The translations under genes were made by a program, and so were the position numbers. Below, in pieces: positions 31,290-44,798 of a DNA stretch of 64,000 nt; the first letter of the stretch is position 1; the number at the start of each line of letters is the position of its first letter. A model generated the notes under the pieces. That model did not search any database, had not been told where the DNA came from, and saw only the letters and a program-made list of their open reading frames with translations. This DNA is from Plantago elongata (Eukaryota; Streptophyta; Magnoliopsida; Lamiales; Plantaginaceae). The DNA lies in contig JAYMSP010000061.1 in the NCBI GenBank assembly GCA_036897095.1, forward strand, positions 1 to 64,000, in the 5' to 3' direction.

Positions 31290-34123
31290 CTAGGTCTTTT
31301 TGGTTCTACCCCTTTTGCGAGACTCACGGTCATTCTCAACCTCGACAACAGGATCTCTCTTCTGCGAGCCTTGGATGGGAGGCGTATTGTTGAAGAAATT
31401 CCTCCACCAGATAGCTGAAGTCTTTGGAGTTCTCGTCAGTTTACCATTCACGAAATCTATGTAGAATGTGCCGAATCTGTATGTGTATCCTTCAGCCCAT
31501 TCGAAGTTATCCCCAAGAGACCACAAGAAGTACCTCTTCACATTAATACCAGCCTCTCTGCATATCATACATACATGATACATGAATCAGATATCATCAA
31601 GTAATATATAAAACGTTTGTGATCATTGAGATGAGTTTGATCAGTCATCAGTGTTATTCGAACGAACAAACAAATACCTTATTGCTCTTTTAAGGTACCA
31701 AAGATGCTCACTGTAGTACCTAACCCTCAATGGGTCCTCCTTAGCCTGTGAAGTTGTTAGGTCGGGATCCATTCGATCAGCACATCCTGTTTTAATATGA
31801 AACATTCAGCGAAAATCATGTTAGTTATACATGTTTTGTTTGTTATTGAGACAATGAATATGTAGGCCAGTTGATATTCGATTTAAGTTTACCATTCTCG
31901 GTAATGTAGATAAGTTTGGGGTTATAAGTTTCTTTGGTGTAAACCAACAGGTTATATAAGCCCCTTGGAACGAGATATAGCCAATCTGCACCAGTCTGAA
32001 CAAGAACAACACAATTGAAGTAACAGTTATACATTTGAAATATGAAATTGGATATGTACAGGTACAGCTATAACATTGTTGTTATATGCATACCGCTGGA
32101 CCAATCAACTTGCCATTCTTTTCATCTGTAAGGCAATAGCAAGATATGGTAAGAAAAGAATAATCATTCCAGAGTTAGAAGAGAAGAATTTGCACTTCGT
32201 GACCTCGATCCAACTTACATTGTGTGCTAATTCCTCTGTCTGTGAGGTAAGTGTCTGGATCAACTGGTCTCTTTGGATTTAGTGTAGCATACCAAGTTGT
32301 ATAGTAATTGATTCCTAAAAAGTCATAAGATCCTTTCACTATATTGAACTCTTCATCGGTAAATTTTGGAAGACGGTTGCCTACTGTCTTCCTCATGTTT
32401 GGTGGATAATCCCCTGTGCACACAGGGGCGGTAAACCATCCAAACATCCAATCAATACCGCGAATAACAGCGTTCCTGTCGTCATCAGTGTCATTCAAAG
32501 GCTCGAAGAAATGTGCATTGTTTGTGATTCCAATCTTGCCACCCTGATTTGCCTGTTCATTCATCAGGGATGTCAATACAAATGAAACCTTTTAGATAAC
32601 ATGGAATTCGTTTTGTAATGCCAGAGCCATTACAGAGTGGCATCTTATTATTATGATTTCCAAATCACTTGAAGTTGATTCTATGCAGAGCTTGTTGAAC
32701 CTGGAATTTTTCTCGGTACGACTTGACAGCATAAGCGTGTGCAAGAATCATGTTGTGTGCTGCAATGTATGGCTCGGTGCCAGCATCCCCTTCAGTGCAA
32801 TGTGTTGGAATACCTCCTCCCTTGTAAGCACAATGTCCAAATTCAGTTATATGATTCTTCTCAGTAGTACCACGACCTGGTGGAAATGTTCCAGCAACGT
32901 ATCCGAAGTTGCAGTAAGTCCATCCCTCGTTAAACGTGATCCAGTTCTTCACTCGATCCCCGAACTCCCAAAAACACAACTCCGCATAATCAACAAAATC
33001 TTGCCTGTGAACATATATTCGTATAATTAAATTGTTTGTCTTGCTCGAACGGATAACTTGGTATAAGCAGTCAAAAGTTCTTATATTATTAACATCTTAC
33101 ACAATTTCACAAGACATGAAGCCTTTATAAGCTAGCTCCAAGGCAAGGGGTAGATCCCAGTGGAAGAGAGTCACGCATGGCTCAATGCCTACAATTAAAC
33201 ATTGGTTAAGACTATTAGTAGTAAGTTTTACATGTTTGGATCTTCACATCACTTCAGAAGCGAGTTGAAGTACTGCTATCGGATTTAGAACCATTTCGAG
33301 TCATGTGGCATTTTGGCTCATTTCGATCAGTACTACTGTACTAGTATATCTCGTCTATTCAGTTACAAAGTTGGATGTCGGTTATACATACCATTACAAA
33401 TTAGCTCATCGATGAGATCGTTATAGTACTTGATCCCTGCTTTGTTGACACCGGCATTGAGTTTGCCACCCGGCAATACCCTAGGCCATGATATGGAGAA
33501 TCGGTAGGACTCAAGACCGGTTTTCTTCATCATCTGCACGTCATCCTGGAAATTACAGAACCATACCGTTTCAATCTTCTTCTGTTAGATCTATGGAGTG
33601 AAGGGGCATCATTAATCACACCTTTTTTTTTCTTTTCTTTTTTTGATTTCTCAAAGGCATTGATCATACCATATGTTTAGCAAAACAGTTTAACTACTAC
33701 CTTGTACAGGTGATACTGGTCAACAGCTACATTTCCATTGGTACCACCAATAACTTTGTCTGCAACGAAGTTAACAAATCCAAGTCATGAACAAATACTG
33801 AGTATATATGCACAAATTTAAAAGGCAAGCTATACCTGGGCGAAGTTGAGTCCATGAGTCCCATACACTAGGACCTTTGCCATCTTCATCATAGGCACCT
33901 TCAAACTATACGCAAAATCGGACATAGAATTAGTAATGTAACTTTTCAGCTTTCAGCAGGACAGAGATATACATGTAACTAGACATTCGTAAACCTGGTA
34001 AGCAGATGTTGCACTTCCGAAAAGGCAGTCCTTGTCGAAATCACTACGTCGGACTGCACCGATGATCTCGGTGGAGCTAGGGCCGATCAACTTGTCCATG
34101 ACCTTTTTGTATGCCGGATCCAT
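31290..34123 (-). CDS. GH1 beta-glucosidase with basic C-terminus (BG4)
   Basis: ATG at 34123-34121 ([15 protein letters not shown]...), stop at 31290-31292. Exons about: 34123-33995, 33905-33836, 33762-33702, 33546-33393, 33190-33104, 33003-32702, 32552-32220, 32127-32094, 31996-31892, 31788-31680, 31562-31290; about 550 residues. Motifs: [42 protein letters not shown] (about 32920-32942 on +), [26 protein letters not shown], and a C-terminal tail with RKRGRTKKT, a strong basic cluster suited to nuclear import. No signal peptide. Closest relative in the window is BG5, including upstream and downstream flanks. Both catalytic glutamates are present and no break was seen. Confidence 0.92.
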
Positions 34124-34630
34124 TGCTGAAGAAAAGTGTTAGTTAATGAATGAATATGCAATGCAAGTTTGTGTAGCTTTGGTGATGAAGTTGCTAGTGT
34201 AAATAAACTAGGCCTATTTATAGAGTGAAAGATTAAACCTAGTATTGGATGAAATAATATTTAAACGTACGTAAAACGTTGATCAAATAGTAGTGAAGCT
34301 TCCTTTTAACAATAATTTATTTGTTTACATCAATGATCAATGTAATGCAGGGTAGTTGGGTTTGTGAACATACTCACAGACCAGATTAGCAGGGATTATG
34401 ATTAATTTTCTTAATAGAAATTAAGTTTAGCTGATTCATTTTTATAAGCCATGCTTTTGTGTTGTCGAAAGATTAATTCCACCAGTAAACGCAGGAATCT
34501 GTCATTATTATTTATTAATGAGATTATGAGAGATTAGATGCCCGTCTATTATGGGAGGTTCAACATATTATATACTACTAATCAATCTTGTGCTTGAAAG
34601 ACAGATGGCCACATGGGTTAGGCTCAGGAG
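34124..34630 (-). repeat. Duplicated promoter/upstream block, BG4 copy
   Basis: Matches the BG5 upstream block at about 38426-38920 in collinear order. Shared phrases include GAAGAAAAGTGTTAGTTAATGA, AGGGTAGTTGGGTTTGT, CAGACCAGATTAGCAGGGA and AGATGGCCACATGGGT. The block marks one end of the segment duplicated with the gene. Confidence 0.8.
34213..34223 (-). promoter_or_regulatory. BG4 core promoter (TATAAATAG)
   Basis: CTATAAATAGG on the minus strand about 95 bp upstream of the ATG. The surrounding 100 bp is nearly the same before BG5. Confidence 0.6.
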
Positions 34631-35690
34631 AAAGAAAAAAATACTACTGAGGTTAATACGAAGTATTTTCAAATCAAAGTCGAATAGAGTTGATCAAGAA
34701 TAGTTCAAACGAAAAGTTATAAATGATATAGGGGTTAATAAAATCTGTAGAATTGCGGAAACTTCAATACGGGGCGGAGGGAACTTATGAGCTCAATGTG
34801 ATATGAACTCCAATACAGCTGATGATGAATGTCCGTGAACAATTATAAAGATGATCACAATGCTGAATTTGTACAATTTCAATTATAGTTGTACATTATG
34901 CTGAATATATTGTACATAGCGGTTAGAGTTTGTTAATAAAAGAAACAGAGAAGAGCAGAACACTTAAGCTCTTTATAAAGCTCCCCTTCTCTAGATTAGT
35001 ATTCATTCCGTTATCATTCTATACTCTGTAAATCATTCAATTATTCAATAATATTTGGTTTCAATAACAATCTCTGATGCTACTATGGTACATTTAATTT
35101 TAGCCATGATTTAGGTTATGCGTTTTGTTCCCTGTTCTATCTTATGCTCTGTTTTACTTTTTTTTGTAGGCTCTGTTTCAATGGCTACAGGAACAAGGAT
35201 CACAGCCCAGGTATCATTTTTTTTTTTTATATAAGTTTGTTGGGTTCTTCTTCATCTCATTCTCTTCTTTCCATTTACATATTACAACAAGCCCTCTTAG
35301 TTTTGTATCAGTTCTCGACATCCGTTTTTTTTCCTTTTCCTGCCAAAATCTTCTTCTCTGTATGTACGTTTTTGCAATTTTTTGTTCAAATTAGATTTTA
35401 CTCCTTCTGGTTCAAAACTGCACAAGAGTTTTTATTGATTGGAAAAGTTGATTCCAAATTGTGGCAGAATAATTAATTTGATGTCTTGCTCCATTGATTC
35501 AAAATATGATAATCTAAACAAGTGAATTGCTACTGCTACAATACTCGCTTCTACTGATTCAGAAAAATAGGAACATTACAATCATAGAAGTACAAAATTC
35601 TGAGAATACAAAACAACAATATTCCAACAATACAATCAATTTTACGACGAAAAGGTGCAAATGCACTCTTATTAGGGGAGATCATGTTCA
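34631..35690. other. BG4-BG5 intergenic region
   Basis: Mostly unassigned. The part after about 35420 is the BG5 3' flank, homologous to 30930-31285. An isolated stretch at about 34890-35080 has an LTR-like look but no partner. The open frame at 35144-35476 is judged spurious. Confidence 0.45.
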
Positions 35691-35694
35691 AGTT

Positions 35695-38425
35695 CTAGGC
35701 CTTGTTGTTTCTACTCCTTTTGCGCGACTCGTGGTCATTCTCAGCCTCAACAACAGCATCTCTCTTTTGTGAGCCTTTGATGAGAGGTGTATTGTTGAAG
35801 AAGTTCCGCCACCAAATAGCTGAAGTCTTTGGAGTTCTTGTCAGCTGGCCATTCACGAAATCTATGTAGAACGTCCCGAATCTGTATGTGTATCCCTGAG
35901 CCCACTCGAAGTTATCCCCAAGAGACCACAAGAAGTACCTCTTCACATTTATACCAGCCTCTCTGCATATCACATACATGATCATAATTCAGATAATCTG
36001 ATATCAAAGATGTTTATATATATAGTCTGTGATGAGTTTGAGAGTTACACGACGAACAAACAAATACCTGATTGCTCTTTTAAGGTACCAAAGATGTTCA
36101 CTGTAGTATCTAACCCTCAATGGATCCTCCTTAGCCTGTGTGACTGTTAGAGAGGGATCCATACGATCTGCACATCCTGTTTCAATATTGTGTAACGTAA
36201 ATCATGTTAAACATTTTTTTTTTCGCTATTCAGACGAACAATATGTAAAAAAAAGTTGATGGATGTTGATATTCGATTTAGATTACCATTCTCGGTGATG
36301 TAGATAAGGCTAGGGTTATAAGTTTCCTGAGTGTAAACCAACAGGTTATATAACCCTCGTGGAACGATGTATAGCCATTCTGCACCAGTCTGCACAATAA
36401 AAGTGAAGCAACAATTAGACATTTGTAATGTGAAAAAATTTATCGGTACTAAAGCCAAAATGTTTTTATTTGCATACCGGTGTACCAATTGAAACTCCAT
36501 TCCTTTCATCTGTGAGAAAATAGAAAGATATTGTAAGAAAAGAATGAACATTGCGAGGTTAGAAGAATGCATTCGTGTATTGTGAGCTTGATCGGACTTA
36601 CAGAATGTGGAAATTCCTCTATCTGACAGGTAAGTGTCTGGATCCCCTGGTTGTTTGGGAGTAAGTGTTGCATACCAAGTTGTATAGTAATTTATCCCTA
36701 TGAAGTCATAAGATCCGTTCACTATCTTGAACTCTTCGTCGGTGAATTTTGGAAGACGATCGCCTACTGTCTTCCTCATGTTTGGTGGATAATCCCCTGT
36801 GCACACGGGGGCAGTAAACCATCCAAACATCCAATCAATACCACGAATGACAGCGCTCCTGTCATCATCGGTGTCATTCAAAGGTTCAAAAAAATGTGCA
36901 TTGTTTGTGATTCCAATCTTGCCACCCTGATTCGCCTGTTCATTCACCAAGAATAATGTTAGTATAAGGGAAACTAATCAGTAATCAGGGTCATTGATTT
37001 TCGTATAACTTGAAATTGAATCTAAGCAGTGAATGTTGAACCTGGAATTTCTCTCGGTACGATTTGACAGCATAAGCGTGTGCAAGGATCATGTTGTGTG
37101 CCGCAATGTATGGCTCGGTGCCAGCATCTCCATTGGTGCAAAGTCTTGGAGTACCACCTCCCTTGTAAGCACAGTGATCATATTTGGTCATATGATTCTC
37201 TGAAGTTGTACCACGGCCTGGTGGAAATGTACCAGCAACATATCCAAAGTTACAGTAAGTCCATCCCTCGTTGAATGTGATCCAGTTCTTCACTCGATCC
37301 CCGAATTCCCAAAAGCACAACTCCGCGTAATCAACAAAGTCCTGCCTGTAAACATGTTTGTTTTAGCCAAATGGATTTGAGTTTCACTAATTTATTTGCT
37401 TTACTCGAACGGATAATTTCGTATGGATCTACATATCTCAGTCAAAAGTTCTTAGCATCACTTACACTATTTCACAGGACATGAATCCTTTATAAGCCAA
37501 CTCCAAGGCAAGAGGGAGATCCCAATGGAAGAGAGTCACACATGGCTCAATACCTACGTTTAAATATGCACAAAATTAAAACTTTTTCAAGTCATAGTAT
37601 AGGGCTCATCCTCATTAAATGGTGGCAGTTGTCTTCTAGTAATTTCCAACTTAAAATGAGACTACTCAGTTACGAAGTCGGATCTAGGCATACATACCGT
37701 TACAAATTAGCTCATCGATGAGATCGTTATAGTACTTGATCCCTGCTTTGTTGACACCAGCACTGAGTTTGCCACCAGGTAGTACCCTCGGCCATGCTAT
37801 GGAGAATCGATACGACTCAAGACCGGTTTTCTTCATCATTTGCACATCGTCCTGAAAATTTACAGAAAACAAGAACATTTCAGTTTTATTGTGTATGTTT
37901 GGCAAGATTAGTTTCAATCTCTTGATATATGTTTGACAAAATAACTAAATTGTTTAAGTACCTTGTACAAGTGGTACTGGTCAACTGCTACATTTCCATT
38001 GCTGCCATCATCCACTCTGTCTGCAATTAGTAAACCAGATCTAATGTTTAGTTCATGCACAAATACTAAGTATATGCACAACATTTAATTAACAAGCTTG
38101 CAAGAATAGTTGAAGACCTGGGTGAAGTGCTGTCCATGAGTCCCATATACTAGGACCTTTGCCATCTTCATTATAGGCTCCTTCAAACTATACGAAATCG
38201 ACGACATATTAGCAACGGAACTTTGCAGTTATAAATGGGACGGAGGGGGTATATTATATATATCCATGCGATGTAATTAACTAGACATTCATAAACCTGA
38301 TAAGCCGATGTTGCACTTCCGAAGAGGCAGTCCTTGTCGAAATCACTACGTCGGACTGCACCGATGATCTCGGTGGTGCTAGGGCCGATCAACTTGTCCA
38401 TGACCTTTTTGTACGCCGGATCCAT
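35695..38425 (-). CDS. GH1 beta-glucosidase with basic C-terminus (BG5)
   Basis: ATG at 38425-38423 ([15 protein letters not shown]...), stop at 35695-35697. Exons about: 38425-38297, 38187-38118, 38020-37962, 37851-37698, 37553-37465, 37347-37042, 36935-36600, 36510-36477, 36391-36287, 36177-36069, 35963-35695; about 550 residues. Motifs: [63 protein letters not shown]; tail ends [11 protein letters not shown]. It differs little from BG4 and appears intact. The intron between the NYYTTWYA and TGAEW exons is open in one frame, which seems accidental. Outermost gene of the array; inferred role as for BG2. Confidence 0.92.
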
Positions 38426-38920
38426 TGCTGAAGAAAAGTGTTAGTTAATGATTGAATATGCAAGTTTGTGTTTATGATGAAGTTGCTAGCGTCAACTAGG
38501 CCTATTTATAGAGTGAAAGATTAAACGCAGTGGTGTATAAAATATCATTTAACACGTAAATAAAACGTTGAAATATGAATGAAGCTTCCTTTTATAATAA
38601 TTTATTTGTTCACATCAACTTTTAGTACAGGCAATTTAGTAGCTTGGTGAAATCCAGGGTAGTTGGGTTTGTAATATATGCACAGACCAGATTAGCAGGG
38701 AATATGATTAATTTAATTTAAATTTAACTTATGCTGATTCATTTTAATAATCCACTCTTTTTTGCTGGTTAACAATTCAATATACCACGAGGAAACACAT
38801 AAACCTGTCATTATTGATGAGATTGTGGGATTATAGATGAGATGCCTGTTCATCATTATGGAGATTCAATATACTAATCAATTTTTTTTGTTTGAAAATA
38901 GATGGCCACATGGGTACCTT
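38426..38920 (-). repeat. Duplicated promoter/upstream block, BG5 copy
   Basis: Collinear with 34124-34630 (see that entry). It ends near AGATGGCCACATGGGT at about 38900, beyond which similarity stops. Confidence 0.8.
38501..38511 (-). promoter_or_regulatory. BG5 core promoter (TATAAATAG)
   Basis: CTATAAATAGG on the minus strand about 80 bp upstream of the ATG, inside the block shared with BG4. Confidence 0.6.
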
Positions 38921-41575
38921 AATTATTGAATAGGTTAGCTAAAAGAAAAGGTTTACACTATTAAACTATGATTATATATACTTAGTTTATAAGCTGTTTT
39001 ATGAGGTAAATGACTATGTATTAGCTCAAATGGATTCATAACGTACTTCAACTAAATGGTTTTAATTAAACTTATCTATCTGATTTATTACGTTGTTTTT
39101 ATCAAATAAGTACTAGCAAATTTCGTACCATCGTAGTTTTCTGTTGTTTATTACATTTTAATCCTTACATTTGATTTTTAAGGTATATGTTTTTGTAACA
39201 TATCCATACCCTTGTCATGTATATGGTGTAACCATGTGCTAATGTGCAATTATTCCTGGATAATTAATTAATTTGTGTCGCAGCGCTATCCTGTTGCATG
39301 TGACTATATATGAAGTTATTACTTGTAAACATGTTATAGTTAAACGGAATTGAACTGAATTGAATGAAATTGAATTGAACTAGATTAAATAATTTTAAGT
39401 TGAATAAAATGTAATTAAATCGTTACTTTATTAATATTTTATAGTTAAACAGAATTGAATGAAATTGAACTGAATTAAATTAAATGATTTTTTATTTTAA
39501 ATTGAATAGAATGTGGTTAAATCGTTACTTTGTCAACGGTATCATTTTAAACCTGATGAGCTACTATGTTTAGTTAATAATCTATCACTTTTCTATTACC
39601 TAATTTTACTAAACGGATTGTGGTTCTTAACAAAACTGCTTAATTATTAGATTTGAGACGGAGAGTCGAAAACTAGCCAAGACATTCCAATTTCATTTTA
39701 AAGTAACTTCCCTCCTTTTGTTCCGTGACTAGCTAAAAGTCGAAATCAATGTCACTAGCTGCCAGTTTTTTCAAGACTTTCAACACGGAATTATTACTAC
39801 TATTCAAATTTTTAGTCTAAACTATTTTCATCTTTAAAAACACGTGTCCACATCCGTACAATTAAAAATAAAATCATATTTTATTTTTGACATTTCTTTT
39901 GATGAAATAATTTTTCATTTATAAAAATAATTTTTATAATATAACTCATTTTTAACCTCATATTATTGGATTCGGATTCACATGTACTTTTTTATCTCAA
40001 ATTCATTATTAATCATATATTACATATTTTTTTAAAAGATTATGTATAATTAAATTATTTTATTATTAATGACAACGTATTAAATAATATGACTTGTGTA
40101 GTTGATTTTGCATTGCATGTTACAGCTAAATCCGAGACTTGCGTATATAAATACCATGCGTGTATGTGCAGGTTAAATTGAATTACAAGTTTACAACTTG
40201 CAATGTGCAATAAGAAAACATGCAAGTGGTTCAAGCGGTTGTTCATTGAATTCCAATATGGCCCTTCTAATTAATAACTGCACTCAGTTTTTTTTGTCGG
40301 ATTCCATCTCTAAAAGTTTAAATTCAAATACTATATATACTTTTTTAATTTTTTGAGAACAAACGCTTCATATAGTAGCTAGTACCATGAAAGAATTTGA
40401 GTTCACTCTTATCCATTATCTCCCTTTTTCATACTCGTTTGAAACATTCAAAATGTGCTACTTGATATCAATACAATCAAAAGTCACACAACATCCACCC
40501 AGAAATTTCCATTCAATTTTAATAACCCTAACTACCGAACGTACAATTCAAACAATTTTACTACAAGGTACGATTATCACTACCATCTTATAGCTCCAAT
40601 GTTGTCGGGATTTGACTCTATCTCAACCAGAACCACTTTATGACTCCAATTTTCAATCATCTTATTTACTCCAACGCTGTTGGAACTCAAACTCTACACA
40701 TCTTGCATACAACCTCAACTCCTTACTACCAGATCACCTTATGACTCTACAATTCAAGCAATTAAAACACAATGGTTTAATCACAAAGATTTCTCTTATG
40801 AACACAATAGACTTCTCTAAAAGTTAGAATTCATATCATAACTAGTTGAAAACGGAAAATTGTGTTTGGGAGTCCAACATGCCGTTGATCCAGTTCAGCT
40901 GATTATGGGCATTTCATTTGGTCTGACTGATAATTAACGTTAGTGAGAAGAAGAAGAAGATAATGATAAATAATGTAACAAGTAGTATTTATCTATTGTA
41001 GTATTTATCTATTGTATATGCCCAAATCCACCTAATATTTAATTTGGCATGCATGATCGTGTGTGCTTTTATTACTTAAATAATTGATCTTCATATGCTT
41101 GTGTTTCTCCACGGCGATAATGTTCGACACTTTAATTTGGCATGGCTGCTTGAAACAACCTTTTCCGGGAGTCAACATTATTCTCAAATCACCTTACATG
41201 AGATTAACCACTTTACATCAAAATGCATATTAACGCATATATATGATATTATTGACATGCACTCTTTCAACGAACTTGATTGATTTCGGTATAGTAATAA
41301 TTAATTATTTTGTGAATAGCTAAGGTGACTCAGATTATATGAAAAATCTAAATATATAATAATAATAATAATATAATAAATAAATGTGGTGTTTATTGTC
41401 AACAAAGACACCTAAGCCTCTATCTTTAATAAGAGTTAAGTATGCATAACTATAAAATAAGAAGCTCTATATAAATATAGTTTTTAGTTATAATATTTAA
41501 GTACACATAGCTATACACTTATGGAGAAAAGGAGTATATCTAATGTCTCTTTGAATTTTGTTCAATTTCATAAAT
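38921..41575. other. Intergenic, no gene seen
   Basis: AT-rich. At about 39340-39520 a stretch of AACTGAATTGAA-type words occurs twice. The overlapping open frames at 40387-40827 have no family signature. Confidence 0.5.
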
Positions 41576-41579
41576 AAAA

Positions 41580-42610
41580 ATAAATTAAAAAAATATTAAT
41601 TTAATTGTAACTACTTATTTTTGTTATGTTATAATTTATTAAATCGTAAATGACTTTATATGTAAAATTTTAAAAAGTATTTTGAGCATATATTTGAATT
41701 CATCTTGGCAAGATGAACCCATAGACACCAATCTTATATAAATATTGTTAACTAAATAAATTATTTATATATTAAAATAAATCGTTGAACAGTACACCAT
41801 GTGATGCATCTTATAACTTTCACTATTTATATTTTTAGTATGTTTATTACATATATAACTTTTATTAATTTTATACTTTATCTACAAAAACTCATAAAAA
41901 TAGACATTGAACTATTGTTTACAATAGTGTAACTCAGGATTCCATGCGCCATGTTTTTTTAAATCAAAAGGACATGATATTATTTGAAAAGTATACTATT
42001 TATTTTTTATATGTTAACTTCATATAAAATTTTATTAAATTATATATAACTTTATCTGTAAAACTTCAAAATATATTTTGAGAATATAATTAAATTTATC
42101 GCGGCAAGACGAATTCATAGAATCCAATCTTATATATTATTAATTAAATAAATTATTTATGTATTAAAATAAAATAAAAACTAATGTGTTCAATGTGTTC
42201 TATTGATTGTCTAAATTCTAAATTTGAAAAATAATCCATGGAACTTTTTGTTCTTGACAACGTAATGTACATTATTCACTACATATATATTATTAAACAT
42301 TATTTGGATAACTTATCTGCCAATTCGAAAAAATATTTAAAGATATATTTTGATTTATTACGACGTAACGAATCCATAAACGTCAATTATAAATATATTA
42401 TTCATTAAAATAAGATATAAATTTATATATGTATTTAATTGTGTAAATTTAAATTTTAACTTCACTATTTAATTTTAATATTTTGACTACATAGTATATA
42501 TATAGTTTTTATTGAGTATCTGATATAAATTTATCTATGTAACTCCGAAAAATACTTTAATTAAAAAAATCATTAATTCAATTAAATAAATATAAATGTA
42601 TTAAATAAAT
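41580..42610. repeat. Degenerate AT-rich repeat array
   Basis: A motif of the form TATTTTGAG(A/C)ATATA...GGCAAGA(T/C)GAA(C/T)..CATAGA..CCAATCTTATAT recurs at about 41672 and 42068, with more degraded versions near 42340 and 42570. Each is preceded by a TTTAT(A/C)TGTAAAA-type phrase. Spacing is about 270-400 bp. Origin unknown; it could be an old satellite or a many-times duplicated insertion. Confidence 0.55.
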
Positions 42611-43004
42611 TTATTTTTTTAGAACCACAAATATATATATCATTATTCCAAACAAGTTAGTACAAGAGTCGACCGAATTCCACACTATTTCTATCATCAA
42701 ATCCAAAACACAACCTGTGCAAAATTAAGTTATATTTTCTTCAACTTAAAATCACTTCAGTTCAGTTCATTTCAACTCTATTCAGTTTAGTTTAGTTCAG
42801 CTCTGCTTAATTATAATTTATGCATTACTTCAGTTTAGTTCAGCTTTGTTTAGTTATTATTTTTTATTATTTCTGAAAATTACAAACAGCCCATCATCTT
42901 CTCAAATAGAAGGGCTTTGAGTTTTTCAAAAACCTAAAAGAAATCCCCTAATGTTTCAATCCATGTCAAAACACCTCAAATCAATCAAAAATAGTTCAAT
43001 CCTT

Positions 43005-43320
43005 GTTAGAAGCAGCTATGATCTGGAAAAGCAGCTCTAATTGAAGCTGGAGCAGCTCCGATCAGAGCTGCTTTTAACAGCTCCGTCAAAGCTGCTAGCT
43101 CCGACATAGCTCATTTAGCAGCTCCTATCATATAGCGTCTTTAATAGACTCCGACGGACGGAGATGGTTTAACAGCTCCCATCGAACTTCTTTAACAGCA
43201 CTGTCGGAGCTGCTGATAACTTCGACGGACGGAGCTGGTTTAGTAGCTCCCATCGGAGCTTCTTTAGTAGCTCTATCAGAGCTGTTAAAATAGCTCCAAT
43301 TGGAGTTGTTTCCGTAATTG
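43005..43320. repeat. Palindromic AGCTCC minisatellite
   Basis: About 20 copies of AGCTCC or its complement GGAGCT in 315 bp, many paired as hairpins (43051-43072: AGCAGCTC CGATCA GAGCTGCT). A longer unit starting CGACGGACGGAG is repeated with a 71-bp period (43152 and 43223). GC content is well above the surroundings. Confidence 0.8.
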
Positions 43321-44798
43321 GAGAAAGAAAGAAGAAAAAAGACAACACAAAGATGAAAAGATATGAAGATGGAGAAATAAAAGAAATATTTTATTTTTTA
43401 CTTTTAAATACAATAATTAAAAGAAAAGGTTTATTCTTAATAATTAATATAAAATTTTAAATAAATGTTTTAATAAAGGGGTAAAGAGAAGACATTTAAC
43501 ATAAAGTCAACTTTTTATCTGAAAAAGGACCTCATCGTAAATTATAAAACGATAGGGACCTAATCGTTTATACACCATCTAAAAAGGTGGTTGGATGTAT
43601 ATTCCCTTGAAATATATTTTAAATTTTGAAAATAGAAAATTTTAAGTTGTAAATTCATGTACAATCTCTCTGAATTTTGAGACAATGTTGCTTGTGTCTG
43701 TCTCATGTGTCTGGTGAGATGTTGAGGTAGACAAGTGTTTGTGGTCCAACGTCATTTGATTTGAAATAATGATTAAGGGACTATTTGATGATAATTTGAC
43801 TAAATATTGAAAAAGATTTTTTTGAAGCAAAGGTGTCAACAAATAAAGGAAAAAAGTACTATAAATCGAGACACTATCAGTTTTTAGATACGCAAGTTTT
43901 TTGTTGTTCGGTCATTTCTAAATCAAATGTACAATTAAGAATGTCGACCCAAACACTGGCCAAACAAATTTATAAAGTTTGACTGACCCAAGTCTACTAA
44001 ATGTATTTTATAATCAAACATCTACGACCTAATAAAAAATTAAAGATTTGATACTAATAAATAAGATAAACTTTATATCGGGTCATGCCCCGTACCAGAC
44101 CCCTTAAGTAGTAACTGATACTATTTTTAATAATTGTATCACTCAAACTTCAAAACAAAAGTGTATAAAGCAATTTATATGGCACAAGCTTAGAGAAGTA
44201 TTCAAAATACAAAATAACATCCATATTTAAGTCATAGCTATAAGAATAAATTTTAGTGTACATTTCCAACAAAATTAAATAAAATGGATGTTGATAGAGT
44301 AGATTATATACTAACTATGTATCTCCAATGGTCACACCCACTAAAATCAACCTATCTCTTTCACATCAACATTTCATTCACCTTACACTCTCTACAACCA
44401 TTATACTCCAATGTTCACACTCTATTCAGATTTTCTTTTTCATTTCTTTTAAACTTCATCTTTTCATTTCTTTTTATCTTTCATTTTCATTTAAAATAAA
44501 AGAAAAAATAAGATTTACATCGGTTCTAAATCTTAGAATTGATGCCAACTCTCACACCAAGTGAAACTCCGTTGGAGTTAATTAGAATGTGTCAGTCCAT
44601 TGCCTTGAACTCAACTGGAGTTGGTCCGAGCTAATCAAAATTTTCAAGGATGCAACCCAGACAACTCTGAAACATTTAAAGTTGTTTTAATTTATATTGT
44701 ATGTCAGGAGTTTGATTTAATGGGTATTGCTTTGTACTTCTTAGTATAATTGAACTTTAGATAGAAAAAGAATATGTGCAATATGATATTAAATATTA

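Noticed and set aside
34890-35085. LTR-like stretch (TTTATAAAGCTCCCCTTCTC, then ATTCAATAATATTTGG) between BG4 and BG5
   Set aside because: No matching partner, primer site or internal domain is visible; the composition alone is not enough to call an element.
36207-36950. A 247-codon open frame spanning two BG5 exons and the intron between them
   Set aside because: The middle part has no GH1 similarity, and the same exons in BG2-BG4 are separated by closed introns; treated as intron read-through by chance.
44284-44564. Overlapping open frames rich in Phe/Ser/Leu
   Set aside because: Low-complexity TTC/TTT-rich DNA, no homology recognised, not conserved between frames.
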